This document shows positions 1 through 7,853 of a DNA stretch of 64,000 nt, one piece after another; the stretch's first letter is position 1, and each line of letters starts with the position of its first letter. Origin of the DNA: Streptomyces nitrosporeus. GTDB taxonomy: Bacteria > Actinomycetota > Actinomycetes > Streptomycetales > Streptomycetaceae. The stretch is from NCBI RefSeq assembly GCF_008704555.1, contig NZ_CP023702.1, positions 6,990,001 to 7,054,000 on the forward strand, in the 5' to 3' direction. A model generated the notes under the pieces. That model was not told the origin of the DNA, searched no databases, and saw only the letters and a list, made by a program, of their open reading frames with translations. The position numbers and the translations under genes are program-made.

Positions 1-59
1 CGGCGGGGAGGCGGACGGTCGCATTACCCGGAGGCATCCGGGGACCCGGCCGACGCCGA

Positions 60-132
60 ATGGGCGTAGCTCAACTGGAAGAGCAGCGGTCTCCAAAGCC
101 GCGTGTTGGAGGTTCGAGTCCTCCCGCCTGTG
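60..132 (+). tRNA. tRNA-Trp (anticodon CCA)
   Basis: Cloverleaf folded by hand: acceptor ATGGGCG (60-66) pairs with CGCCTGT (125-131), with two wobble pairs. The D stem GCTC/GAGC is at 69-72 and 81-84. The anticodon stem GCGGT/GCCGC closes a seven-base loop CTCCAAA with anticodon CCA at 93-95. The T arm is GGAGG-TTCGAGT-CCTCC. No 3' CCA is encoded. It is the first of four tRNA genes spaced by about 40-120 bases, which argues for a phage tRNA cluster. Confidence 0.9.
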
Positions 133-252
133 CAAGGGCCGTCCCGTGCTGCGACTAGCTAGCGCGCGGCCGATGTAGCTCCATGGTGTCCTGCGGCGAC
201 CCGGCCGCCGGGCCGTGAGCGGCTGTCCGACGGCGGGACCCGGACAGTACCT

Positions 253-324
253 TCCCCGCTGGTCCAACCGGCAGGACGCCAGGCTCTGGACCTGGAGGAC
301 GAGGTTCGAATCCTCGGTGGGGAG
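253..324 (+). tRNA. tRNA-Gln (anticodon CTG)
   Basis: Acceptor TCCCCGC (253-259) pairs with GTGGGGA (317-323). D stem GTCC/GGAC (262-265, 274-277). Anticodon stem CCAGG/CCTGG (279-283, 291-295) closes loop CTCTGGA, anticodon CTG at 286-288, reading CAG. T arm CGAGG-TTCGAAT-CCTCG at 300-316. CCA is not encoded. Confidence 0.9.
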
Positions 325-378
325 CTGCCCGTAGCGTGCCAGACGCATCGAAAGCCGGGACGCCTGAGCGTGGGCAGG
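325..378 (+). other. tRNA-like element, possible decayed tRNA
   Basis: The stretch begins at the base after tRNA-Gln. A seven-base stem CTGCCCG (325-331) pairs with TGGGCAG (371-377), with one G-T pair. It is followed by TA at the position of tRNA bases 8-9 and a short D-like hairpin GCGT-GCCAG-ACGC (334-346). I find no good anticodon arm or T arm in the remaining 24 bases. It could be a degenerate tRNA gene or a spacer that folds for processing. Bases 379-420 after it show nothing I recognise. Confidence 0.3.
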
Positions 379-420
379 CAGTTAGTTGACGCCGCTGGCA
401 GGCCGAGACACCCACGCGTT

Positions 421-503
421 GGAAGGTTGGGCACTGGCACGCCACGCGCTCTCGAAAAGCGTCACGGGGCAACCCGTTGGAGGTTCGACTCCTCCACCTT
501 CCG
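421..503 (+). tRNA. tRNA-Ser (anticodon CGA)
   Basis: Acceptor GGAAGGT (421-427) pairs perfectly with ACCTTCC (496-502). Anticodon loop CTCGAAA at 451-457 gives anticodon CGA (453-455), reading UCG. A long variable arm follows, as expected for a class II serine tRNA. T arm GGAGG-TTCGACT-CCTCC. No CCA is encoded. Confidence 0.9.
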
Positions 504-504
504 C

Positions 505-560
505 GGCTGCACGAGCGTCAGGCTCAGGTCATGGCTCCGGTGCGATTCCGGGTGCGGCTC
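505..560 (+). other. tRNA-like element without anticodon arm
   Basis: This 56-base stretch fills the space between tRNA-Ser and tRNA-Pro. GGCTGCA (505-511) pairs with TGCGGCT (553-559), seven pairs including two wobbles. A short hairpin GAGC-GTCAG-GCTC (513-525) sits where the D arm would be. A T-like arm TCCGG-TGCGATT-CCGGG (536-552) has the standard seven-base loop and abuts the acceptor strand. Only about ten bases remain between the two arms, so there is no anticodon arm. Compare the elements at 48857 and 49400. Confidence 0.4.
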
Positions 561-562
561 AA

Positions 563-636
563 CGGGACATGGCGCAGCTTGGTAGCGCATCCGCTTTGGG
601 AGCGGAGGGCCGCAGGTTCGAATCCTGCTGTCCCGA
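563..636 (+). tRNA. tRNA-Pro (anticodon TGG)
   Basis: Acceptor CGGGACA (563-569) pairs with TGTCCCG (629-635). Anticodon stem TCCGC/GCGGA (590-594, 602-606) closes loop TTTGGGA, anticodon TGG at 597-599, reading CCA. T arm is typical, with loop TTCGAAT. CCA is not encoded. It is followed within a few bases by a strong hairpin that probably ends the tRNA transcript. Confidence 0.92.
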
Positions 637-639
637 CAA

Positions 640-677
640 CAGTCCCGCCAGGGAGGAGCGCCCCTCTGGCGGGACTG
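640..677. terminator. Hairpin terminator, probably bidirectional
   Basis: Perfect 12-bp stem CAGTCCCGCCAG (640-651) and CTGGCGGGACTG (666-677) with a 14-base loop. It lies between the end of the tRNA cluster on the plus strand and the stop codon of the convergent lipoprotein gene on the minus strand, so it can serve both. No strong U-tract. Confidence 0.7.
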
Positions 678-684
678 GACAACG

Positions 685-1293
685 TCAGGAGGTCGGAAGG
701 GCGATCGTGAGCGATGGCGCGCTGTCTGTGATGCGGCCCCAGTAGCTGACCGTTCCACCCTTCGCCCCGACGTCCAGCACGAGCGAGCCGGTGACGGCCT
801 GACCGGGCTTGTAGGTCGTGTTCAGATCCGGGCCGTCCAGCTCCTCCAGCGTGGAGGCGTCCTGAGCGGCTACATCGTCGCTCTCCCACTTCATCATCCC
901 GTACGCGGAGAAGTCGCCAGGCGACCGGCCGACGTTCTTCACGGTGAGAGTGAGGCGGGCGAACTGCCCGTGCTCAGGCTCGTTCGTCGTGTCGATGTCA
1001 GCCGGCGTGACGTACTCCACGGATTTCACCGTGACGTCGAGCTGTGTGACGACGGTCGGGTTCTCCCCGTACTCGTCGGTGTCCACGACGTCAACCTTGC
1101 CGCTCTCACCGACCGCGATTACCGGTCCCGGTGAGGCAGACGGAGACGCTTCCTCCGTCGGCTGCGCGACGGGCGCTGATGCGGCCGGCTGCACGGACGC
1201 CACCGGCTCCGTGTCTGACGAACACGCCGAGAGCGAAGCCGCAGTGGCTACCAGCGCCGCGGACACGGCGACACGGCGAATGAGTGCCTTCAC
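685..1293 (-). CDS. Secreted lipoprotein, DUF4352-like, possible lysogenic-conversion (moron) gene
   Basis: 202 residues from a GTG at 1293 preceded by a run of G residues that serves as Shine-Dalgarno; a longer frame from a TTG at 1314 is less likely. The N-terminus has a charged n-region, a hydrophobic stretch and the lipobox LSAC about 20 residues in, so the protein should be exported and lipid-anchored. A Pro/Ser/Ala-rich linker follows, then a beta-rich C-terminal domain with the LTLTVKNVG pattern typical of DUF4352/DUF4354-like immunoglobulin-fold domains. It is transcribed against the phage late genes, between the tRNA cluster and the packaging module. Surface lipoproteins at such positions sometimes block superinfection; that role is inference only. 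Confidence 0.75.
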   Translation of the reverse strand: MKALIRRVAVSAALVATAASLSACSSDTEPVASVQPAASAPVAQPTEEASPSASPGPVIAVGESGKVDVVDTDEYGENPTVVTQLDVTVKSVEYVTPADIDTTNEPEHGQFARLTLTVKNVGRSPGDFSAYGMMKWESDDVAAQDASTLEELDGPDLNTTYKPGQAVTGSLVLDVGAKGGTVSYWGRITDSAPSLTIALPTS

Positions 1294-1376
1294 GGCGACC
1301 CCCCGAATTTTCAAGCGGCCTCCCCTGGCCGCGGATGGCAGCAGCGTACGCGACGGACCTAAGCGACGGAGGCGGT

Positions 1377-1682
1377 ATGGCGTGGGAAGGAAGTACCCGC
1401 AGACAGCGCCTCCCGAAGAACTGGCCGGCCATCCGACGCCGCGTCATTCGGCGTGACGAGGGGCGCTGTACGGCCCTCTACAGCGACGGCAGACGGTGCG
1501 AGTTGCCCGGCACCGACGTGGACCACATTGTGCCCGGAGATGACCACAGAGAGGCCAATCTGAGGCTCCTGTGCCCGTGGCATCACCAGCGCAAGTCATC
1601 TGCGGAAGGCGGCACAGCAGCCGCACAGGTCCGCGTGAGCGTCCACCGACCGAAGCCTCAACATCCGGCCCTGGAGGACTGA
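1377..1682 (+). CDS. HNH endonuclease
   Basis: 101 residues from ATG 1377, with GGAGGCGG directly upstream; upstream in-frame starts lack a ribosome site. The C-terminal half has the HNH signature: DVDHIVPGDDHREANLRLLC followed by WHH, with DH as the first catalytic pair, an Asn and a closing histidine. Basic N-terminus. Small HNH nucleases next to terminase genes act in DNA packaging of many cos phages; this gene precedes the terminase genes by 2.4 kb, so that role is plausible but not shown. Confidence 0.85.
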   Translation: MAWEGSTRRQRLPKNWPAIRRRVIRRDEGRCTALYSDGRRCELPGTDVDHIVPGDDHREANLRLLCPWHHQRKSSAEGGTAAAQVRVSVHRPKPQHPALED

Positions 1683-1925
1683 ATGAGCGCCTCTGGTGCC
1701 CGCGTAGAGATCGTGGAGACCGACCACGAGCCCGGAGGTCCGGTCACACCGACGAACGTCCGTATCAACGGTGTCGACGTTGGGCTGCTGGCGAAGGCCC
1801 CGAAGGTCGCCCTGGACGGCGACGACGTGACCACCGTGACGTTGGTCCTGATCCCCGCCTCCGTGGAGATCAAGGGCGACGACGTGCGCGAGGAGAAGAA
1901 GACCATCGGCTTCACAGCCGGCTAG
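1683..1925 (+). CDS. Small hypothetical phage protein
   Basis: 80 residues starting one base after the stop of the HNH gene, so probably translated with it. Acidic, beta-strand-rich sequence with alternating hydrophobics (VRINGVDVGLL, VTTVTLVLIPASVEI). No motif that I can name. A strong terminator follows at 1968, so HNH plus this gene form a short transcription unit. Confidence 0.75.
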   Translation: MSASGARVEIVETDHEPGGPVTPTNVRINGVDVGLLAKAPKVALDGDDVTTVTLVLIPASVEIKGDDVREEKKTIGFTAG

Positions 1926-1967
1926 CACCACAACCCCATAGACATCCGCGGCTGATCCCCGCGGACA

Positions 1968-2003
1968 GAAGGGCCCTGACGTTCCAAGGCGTCGGGGCCC
2001 TTC
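1968..2003 (+). terminator. Intrinsic terminator
   Basis: GAAGGGCCCTGACG (1968-1981) pairs with CGTCGGGGCCCTTC (1990-2003) across an eight-base loop. It lies 43 bases after the stop of the preceding gene and just before the next ribosome-binding site. Confidence 0.8.
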
Positions 2004-2022
2004 GCTATTCCTTGGAGACGAG

Positions 2023-2979
2023 ATGCCGAACCGGACTGTTCCGCTGACTAAGACGTGTATCCGTTGCGCTATCGAGTTTTCCGCACTGCGGAAAGACGCG
2101 AAGTACTGCGGTGCCGCTTGCCGTGTAGCTGCCGCCAACGATCGGGCGAGGGCGGACGGTAGGGCTGAGCAGTGGAAGGTGGTAGCCGGAGAAAAGCGGG
2201 CTGCCGCCTCCTGCATCGAGACTCCGAAGCATGTCTTGACGTGTCAGTATGCGCCCTGTGGCGTGGGGTTCAGCGCTCCCCGGAGGCGGAAGTACTGCGT
2301 GCCCCTGTGTGAGAGACGGGCGTACAGCGCCCGGCGGAAAGCTGACGGGCGGCTCGACGTGATGCGTGTGCAGCAGCGGGACTACAACGCCGCGTACCAG
2401 AAGGCCAACGCTGACCGCTGGAAGGTCGAGCGCGAGTGCCGCGTATGCGGCGCCTCGTGGCGAACGATGCGCAGGGATGCTAAGTACTGTTCCGACGTCT
2501 GCAAGGCTGCGGCCTATGTTGGGTGGGAGACGTCCCCTACGCGCACACGTCGCGCGCTGGCTAAGCGCAAGCTGACCATAGCTGCGCGCGGCACGTGCGG
2601 GGGCGTGTGGGTGAGTGGTCACTGTGTGCGCTGTGACACCACGTTTACGGCTCGCGCGCGTGGCAGCAGGTCCGCGCAGTACTGCTCGCGTGCCTGCTAC
2701 GCAGGGGACAAGGCAGCCACACGCAGGGCACGGCTGCGGGAGGTAGAGCGGGAGACCGTGCATCGTGCCAGGGTTATGGAGCGCGACGGCTGGCTGTGTC
2801 ACTTGTGCGGTGAGCCAATAGACCGCACACAGACGGCGCCTGAGCCGCTCGCACCAACACTTGATCATGTCATTCCGATCGCGCGGGGCGGTGGCCACAC
2901 GATGACCAACATCAAGGCGGCTCACTTCATCTGCAACTCGTCGAAGAGTGATCAGTTGGAGTGGTCGCCGGCGGCGTGA
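2023..2979 (+). CDS. HNH endonuclease with four tandem Cys zinc-finger modules
   Basis: 318 residues, ATG preceded by TTGGAGACG. The first ~235 residues contain four repeats of a CxxC...YCxxxC type finger: CIRCAIEF..YCGAAC, CQYAPC..YCVPLC, CRVCGASW..YCSDVC and CVRCDTTF..YCSRAC, each followed by a basic Ala/Arg stretch. The C-terminus is an HNH domain: CHLCGEPI, LDHVIPIARGG with the DH pair, and FICNSSK. The fingers probably bind DNA or place the nuclease. The gene stands alone between a terminator and a non-coding gap, and may be a free-standing homing nuclease. Confidence 0.85.
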   Translation: MPNRTVPLTKTCIRCAIEFSALRKDAKYCGAACRVAAANDRARADGRAEQWKVVAGEKRAAASCIETPKHVLTCQYAPCGVGFSAPRRRKYCVPLCERRAYSARRKADGRLDVMRVQQRDYNAAYQKANADRWKVERECRVCGASWRTMRRDAKYCSDVCKAAAYVGWETSPTRTRRALAKRKLTIAARGTCGGVWVSGHCVRCDTTFTARARGSRSAQYCSRACYAGDKAATRRARLREVERETVHRARVMERDGWLCHLCGEPIDRTQTAPEPLAPTLDHVIPIARGGGHTMTNIKAAHFICNSSKSDQLEWSPAA

Positions 2980-3162
2980 CGAGACGCCCCACCCCAGGGG
3001 GGTGACCTGGGGTCGAAAAACAGGACGACCGTAACCGTGCTGGCACGCTCCCCGTGTACGGGATTGGGACTTTGAAATTGGGCCGTTGAACCGAGTCGGC
3101 TGGGAGGCCGTCAGGTGCCCGCACAGGGTTTCCTGGGGGCATCTGAGCGGCCTGGGAGGCGG

Positions 3163-3247
3163 TTTACCGTAACGCGCCGATGGCCTATCCGGCCTAACGG
3201 TCTAATGGGTAATCGCAGGTCAAGCTATGTTTTACCGTAACGCGCCG
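3163..3247 (+). repeat. Direct repeat pair in 280-bp non-coding gap
   Basis: Bases 2980-3262 hold no gene. TTTACCGTAACGCGCCG occurs twice, at 3163-3179 and 3231-3247, exactly 68 bp apart. The second copy is followed by TAGGAT (3251-3256), which may be the -10 box for the gene starting at 3263. The copies could be operator sites for a regulator. No other copies were noticed in the window. Confidence 0.6.
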
Positions 3248-3262
3248 TGCTAGGATGGGGCC

Positions 3263-3877
3263 ATGGAGAAGGAGAACGTAGTCTGCGCCTGGTGCCCCGA
3301 GCCGCTGAAGGCGAGCCGCTCGCACCGCGCACGCTTCTGCTCCACCCGATGCCGAATGGCGTCGCACCGCGCAGCCAAGCGCAACCCGCTGCCCCTCGAA
3401 CTGACGACCCGCGACAGGTGGGTCCGACGGTCTGCGACGAAGGTCCCGCTGACGACCGGCGACATGCCGGCATCCAGCACAGACCCGCGGACGTGGAGCA
3501 GCTACAAGGACGCCTCCGCTTCGTCGGCCGGCGTCGGTCTGGGCTTCGTCCTCTCGGACGTTGACGACATCGTGTGCATCGACCTGGACCATTGCTTGAA
3601 CCCGCTCACCGGCCGCTTGGCCCCGTGGGCAGCAGCCATCGTGCGCGACGCGGGCGCCACCTACGTAGAGGTGTCCCCGTCCGGCGACGGACTGCACATC
3701 TGGGGCCGCGCGGACGTCCGACAGGGACGCCGCATCCGACGCCCCGACGGTACGGCCGTAGAGATCTACGGGACCGGCCGCTACATCGCAATGACGGGCC
3801 GCCGACATGGCTCCTGCCCGTCGATCCTCGCTGACGTCGCGGATGTCATTTCTCGTCTGACGGCCAGCGCTTCTTAG
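3263..3877 (+). CDS. Bifunctional DNA primase/polymerase-like (prim-pol) protein, N-terminal domain only
   Basis: 204 residues. Starts with a Cys4-type finger (CAWCPEPL, FCSTRC) like those in the HNH protein just upstream, then a prim-pol fold: the acidic motif DIVCIDLDHCL (metal ligands D-x-D) at about residue 97 and SPSGDGLHIWG with a catalytic-type histidine at about residue 140. Full prim-pol proteins usually continue into a helicase domain; here the protein stops, and a separate primase-helicase is encoded at 42462. It may prime DNA synthesis or act as a nuclease accessory. The last 32 bases overlap a reverse-strand gene. Confidence 0.75.
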   Translation: MEKENVVCAWCPEPLKASRSHRARFCSTRCRMASHRAAKRNPLPLELTTRDRWVRRSATKVPLTTGDMPASSTDPRTWSSYKDASASSAGVGLGFVLSDVDDIVCIDLDHCLNPLTGRLAPWAAAIVRDAGATYVEVSPSGDGLHIWGRADVRQGRRIRRPDGTAVEIYGTGRYIAMTGRRHGSCPSILADVADVISRLTASAS

Positions 3878-4019
3878 CCCGGTCGTACTCGGCCATCAGG
3901 CCGTTGAACTCACGCAGCAGCCTGCGCACCTCGTGCACTACCGGTGTTGCCCTCTTCAGTAGGTCGACGACCGTGTCAAACGCCTTGTTGGTGTTCGCGT
4001 TCCACGTGTCTGCACTCAT
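3846..4019 (-). CDS. Small helical hypothetical protein on the reverse strand
   Basis: 57 residues from ATG 4019, preceded by GAGGGGCATCAA, a good ribosome site; a start at 4034 is less likely. Predicted almost all helical, charged (AFDTVVDLLKRATPVVHEVRRLLREFNGLMAEYDRAKKRW). No motif recognised. It is transcribed against the flanking late genes and overlaps the 3' end of the prim-pol gene by 32 bases, tail to tail. Confidence 0.65.
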   Translation of the reverse strand: MSADTWNANTNKAFDTVVDLLKRATPVVHEVRRLLREFNGLMAEYDRAKKRWPSDEK

Positions 4020-4114
4020 TTGATGCCCCCTCAATTCTGCGTGGACCCTAGCAGACCGCGCGAACCGTCCCTAACCCGCTTGACTAACGCGAGTACGACC
4101 GAACGGAGGAACGG

Positions 4115-4582
4115 ATGGCCGGCCGCGGACCAGCACCGAAAGATCCATCCAAGCGCCGCCGACGCAACGCCACCGAGCCCGAGACCGTGGTCGTCCCTGA
4201 CGACGAGCTTCGCGGCCCCGAACTTCCCGAAGGCGTCCTGGGCGTTAACACGAAAACCGGTGAGCTGACCGAGTGGCACCCCATGACGCTGCTCTGGTGG
4301 AACGAGTGGCGCACCTCCCCGCAGGCGCAGACCTTCACGGGGACGGACTGGAGCTTCCTCGTCGACACGGCCCTTATGCACCACGCCATGTGGGAGAAGG
4401 GCCAGTGGACGCTTGCCGCTGAAGTGCGCCTCAGAGCCGCCAAGTTCGGCGCTACGCCGGAGGACAGAGCCCGCCTGAAGCTCAAGGTCGACAACCCCAC
4501 GGCAGCCCCGCAGAGGCCCGCTCAGGCCCCCGGAGGCAACGTCACGGACATCACTTCACGCAAGGCGAGGCTGACCGGCTAA
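4115..4582 (+). CDS. Terminase small subunit
   Basis: 155 residues, ATG after GGAGGAACGG. N-terminus MAGRGPAPK followed by Lys/Arg-rich KDPSKRRRRNA is typical of small terminase subunits of actinophages, which bind packaging DNA. The central part (WHPMTLLWWNEWRTSPQA, LVDTALMHHAMW) matches the helical oligomerisation region of that family. Lies directly upstream of the large subunit with a 19-base gap. Confidence 0.85.
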   Translation: MAGRGPAPKDPSKRRRRNATEPETVVVPDDELRGPELPEGVLGVNTKTGELTEWHPMTLLWWNEWRTSPQAQTFTGTDWSFLVDTALMHHAMWEKGQWTLAAEVRLRAAKFGATPEDRARLKLKVDNPTAAPQRPAQAPGGNVTDITSRKARLTG

Positions 4583-4601
4583 CCGACGAAAGGGGGCGCC
4601 G

Positions 4602-6326
4602 ATGCCGCACGTCACAGTACGCGCCCCGAGCCACGATCGGTCCCGCTCCCTGGGTTGGCTGGCGCTGGCGTGGATGGAGTATTTCGTCGTTCACGGTCCT
4701 GGCGACGTCCAGGGCATGCCCGTCTCCCACGGCGACGAGTACAGCGGCTTCGTAGTCGACTGCTACGCGCTCGGTGAAGGCGGCAAGGACGACGGCCGAC
4801 TCCTCTATGACAGCGCCTTCTTCTCCCGCCCGAAGGGCTGCGACAAGTCGGGCCTTGGCGCCCGCATCGGCCTCTTCGAGGCTCTTGGCCCCTGCCGCTT
4901 CGCCGGCTGGGCGGAGGGCGGAGAGATCTACCGGGACCCCTGGGGGCTCGGCTTCGAGTACGTCTACGAGGCCGGCGAGCCGATGGGCCGCCCGGTCACC
5001 GTGCCGTACCTCCGGATCATGGCCACGGAAGAGGGCCAGACTGGCAACGTCTACGACACGATCTACTTCAACCTGACCGACGAGGCGTCGCTCCTGAGCC
5101 ACGTCCCGAACGTTGACCCCGGGCTGACGAAGATCAACCTTCCTGACGGCGGAGAGATTACGCCGTCAACCGCCTCGTCCTCCTCGAAGGACGGCGGGAA
5201 AGAAACGTGGGTCTGCTTCGACGAGACCCACCTCTACAACACCCCCGAACTGCGGCGGATGTACGCCACGGTCACGCGTAACCTCCGCAAGCGGAAGAAG
5301 GGATCCGGCACATGGTACTTGGAGACAACCACCATGTTCGCTCCGGGCCAGGACAGCGTCGCTGAGCGGACGTACGAAGAGGCCGAAGCGATCCGAGAGG
5401 CCCGCAAGAAGCGCGGGCGTGCCCGACTCCTCTACGACCACCGCTACGGCATCGTCAAGGATCTCAAGAACGAGGACGAACTCCGTGCCGCTCTCCGTGA
5501 CGCTTACGGCGACGCGATGGAGTGGATCGACGAGGACACCCTCGTTGACGACTTCTACGACCTCCGTAACGACAGCGCCGACGGGAAGCGCTACTTCCTC
5601 AACTCCCGGACCTCCAGTTCCGACGCGTGGATGGACCCCGACGCCTGGAAACTGTGCCGGCGCGAAGAAGAGATCGCCCCGGGCGAGCTGATCACGCTCG
5701 GCTTCGACGGCTCGATCCGCGACGACGCCACGGCCCTTACCGCCTGCCGCGTGTCTGACGGCCATCTCCAGCTCCTCGGAGTCTGGGAGAAGCCCGAGGG
5801 CCCGGAAGGCGACGGATGGCAGGTCGATCGCGAGTCCGTCAACGCTGCCGTAGCGGACGCCTTCGCCCGCTACGAGGTCTGCGGCTTCTACTGCGATCCG
5901 CCGCACTGGCAGGACTACGTAGACGCCTGGACCCGGGACTACGGCGAGGCGCTCCAGGTCCGGGCCGTGCAGTCCCGCCCGCTGGAGTGGTGGACGAACC
6001 GCCCCACTGCGATGGAGCAGGCCCTCAACCGTTTCGTGGAGGCCGTTGGCGACAAGGGCCTCTCGTGGGCCGGCGTCGATGAAGCCGACGACGTGGACAC
6101 GCCGTTTGCCCGCAAGGGCCTGGCGCTCTCTCGCCACGTACTGAACGCCAGGCGGCGCCCCATGGGGGGCAACCGCCACATCGGGATCGGCAAGGAGCAC
6201 CCCAAGTCGCCGAAGAAGATCGACGCCGCGATGAGCGCGACCTTGGCCTACGAGGCTCGCGCCGACGCCGTCGCAGCAGGAATCACCAAGCGCAAAAAGC
6301 GCTCTGGCCGTCTCGTAGCCTTCTAA
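4602..6326 (+). CDS. Terminase large subunit
   Basis: 574 residues, ATG after AAAGGGGGCGCCG. ATPase part: a Walker A variant FFSRPKGCDKSGL at about residue 75 and Walker B TWVCFDETHLY at about residue 207 (Asp-Glu pair). C-terminal RNase H-like nuclease: GFDGSIRDDATAL at about residue 370, and acidic residues after FYCDPP and IDAAMS. It cuts concatemeric DNA and drives it into the prohead through the portal encoded next. Length is normal for the family. Confidence 0.95.
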   Translation: MPHVTVRAPSHDRSRSLGWLALAWMEYFVVHGPGDVQGMPVSHGDEYSGFVVDCYALGEGGKDDGRLLYDSAFFSRPKGCDKSGLGARIGLFEALGPCRFAGWAEGGEIYRDPWGLGFEYVYEAGEPMGRPVTVPYLRIMATEEGQTGNVYDTIYFNLTDEASLLSHVPNVDPGLTKINLPDGGEITPSTASSSSKDGGKETWVCFDETHLYNTPELRRMYATVTRNLRKRKKGSGTWYLETTTMFAPGQDSVAERTYEEAEAIREARKKRGRARLLYDHRYGIVKDLKNEDELRAALRDAYGDAMEWIDEDTLVDDFYDLRNDSADGKRYFLNSRTSSSDAWMDPDAWKLCRREEEIAPGELITLGFDGSIRDDATALTACRVSDGHLQLLGVWEKPEGPEGDGWQVDRESVNAAVADAFARYEVCGFYCDPPHWQDYVDAWTRDYGEALQVRAVQSRPLEWWTNRPTAMEQALNRFVEAVGDKGLSWAGVDEADDVDTPFARKGLALSRHVLNARRRPMGGNRHIGIGKEHPKSPKKIDAAMSATLAYEARADAVAAGITKRKKRSGRLVAF

Positions 6327-6338
6327 GGAGGTCCGCTA

Positions 6339-7853
6339 GTGCCTATCGATGCCTCCGTAGTGGAGTCGCCCGGGTGGTGGCTCCAGCGGCTCGGGAAGAA
6401 GCTCCTGGACGAGCGGGATGACCGGACCAGCGATGACAGCGAGGTAACTCCGGGACTGACATCCCTCCGTCACGCCGCGGAGGGGAAGCCCAAGTTGCCG
6501 CACGTGCCTGGTGTCGATCCGCGGGAGATCAGGGAATGGATGCGGGACGCCCGTACCAACTGGCTGTCCCTCGTCATCGACTCCCCGGGCGAGCGCCTTG
6601 GAGTAGAGGGTTTTCGGTTTGACGACGCCGGTAGCGGCGGGGAGTCTGCCGACGAGGCGCGTGTTTCGGACACTGAGGCAAATCGCATCTGGCAGGAGAA
6701 CAGCATGGATGCTGACTCCGCCCTCGTTCACTACGGCGCGATGTCTCAGCGTCGGGCTTTCGTCCTCGTCGAACGTGGCGACGACGGCCGTCCCGTACTG
6801 ACCCACGAGACGCCGACTCAGGTGTCCGTGGAGCATGAGCAGGGCAACCGTCGGAAGCTAGCTGCCGGTCTCAAGCTCTGGCGTGACGACTGGACTGGCA
6901 ACACCCGGGCCACGCTGTGGACGCCCACGGAGGTCCACGAGTTCACGACGAAGACCGCTTCCCCGACGTTCACCGGGCGTGCCGCGGAACTTCGGGGGTG
7001 GGACGCCCTGGCGCTCCCGACACATCCTGACGGATCCCGTACGAACGACCTTGGTGTGGTCCCGATCGTCCCCTTTATCAACCGGCGCAACCGTCGGCCG
7101 GAGGGCTTCGCGGAGCACGAGGACGTGCTCTCGATTCAGTCGCGGATCAACCTGTCGCTAATCAACCTCATCGCAGCGATGAAGTACGGAGCTTTCAAGC
7201 AGCGTTGGGCCGCCGGCCTGGAGGTCGACGAAGACCCGATGACCGGCGAGAAGATCCAGCCGTTCCAGCTTGACATCCGGAAGCTCTGGACCGTCGACAA
7301 CCCGGAGGCGCGCTTCGGCGAGTTCGCGGCCACCGATCTCATGCCGTACGTCCGAGCCGTCGAAGCGGCTGTCCAAGACCTGGCGGCGATCAGCCGAACG
7401 CCTCCCCACTACCTCATCGGCGCCGTGGTCAACGTCTCCGGTGACGCCCTGAAGGCGGCAGAGACGGGCCTGATCAGCAAGGTTCGGGACCGGCAGCGCT
7501 CCTTCGGTGAGTCGTGGGAGAACGTCATGCGCCTGGCCTTCAAGGTCACCGGCGACGACGCTCGTGCCTCTGCCTGGAGCGCGGAGACCATCTGGCGTGA
7601 CCCCGAGTCGCGCACGATCTCCGAACTGGCCGACGCAGCAGTCAAGAAGGCGTCCGCCGGTGTTCCGTGGCGTCAGCGCATGGAGGACATGGGGTACACC
7701 CCTGCACAGATCTCCCGCATGGAGATCGACCGCGCGGCCGACGCCCTGAACACCGCCCCGACGGAAGACCCGCAGCCGGCGTCACTCCAGGCCAAGCGTG
7801 ACTCCCGGACGCTGATCACCCGCGAGGCGGACGATGTCCCTGACGCGGCTTGA
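6339..7853 (+). CDS. Portal protein (SPP1 gp6-like)
   Basis: 504 residues from GTG 6339, with an ideal AAGGAGG eight bases upstream. Contains the family features: a central helical region with RINLSLINLIAAMKYGAFKQRWAAGL, a DIRKLWTVDNPEARFGEF segment, and the ISRTPPHYLIG motif in the clip/stem part. Forms the dodecameric DNA gate and docks the terminase. The last 20 bases overlap the next gene. Confidence 0.93.
   Translation: MPIDASVVESPGWWLQRLGKKLLDERDDRTSDDSEVTPGLTSLRHAAEGKPKLPHVPGVDPREIREWMRDARTNWLSLVIDSPGERLGVEGFRFDDAGSGGESADEARVSDTEANRIWQENSMDADSALVHYGAMSQRRAFVLVERGDDGRPVLTHETPTQVSVEHEQGNRRKLAAGLKLWRDDWTGNTRATLWTPTEVHEFTTKTASPTFTGRAAELRGWDALALPTHPDGSRTNDLGVVPIVPFINRRNRRPEGFAEHEDVLSIQSRINLSLINLIAAMKYGAFKQRWAAGLEVDEDPMTGEKIQPFQLDIRKLWTVDNPEARFGEFAATDLMPYVRAVEAAVQDLAAISRTPPHYLIGAVVNVSGDALKAAETGLISKVRDRQRSFGESWENVMRLAFKVTGDDARASAWSAETIWRDPESRTISELADAAVKKASAGVPWRQRMEDMGYTPAQISRMEIDRAADALNTAPTEDPQPASLQAKRDSRTLITREADDVPDAA

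Noticed and set aside
133..252. Possible extra tRNA between tRNA-Trp and tRNA-Gln
   Set aside because: GTAGCTC looks like a D-arm start, but I could not pair an acceptor stem or find a T loop. Left as unexplained spacer.
2980..4114. cos site near the terminase genes
   Set aside because: Expected near here for a cos phage, but no end sequence can be recognised without virion DNA data.
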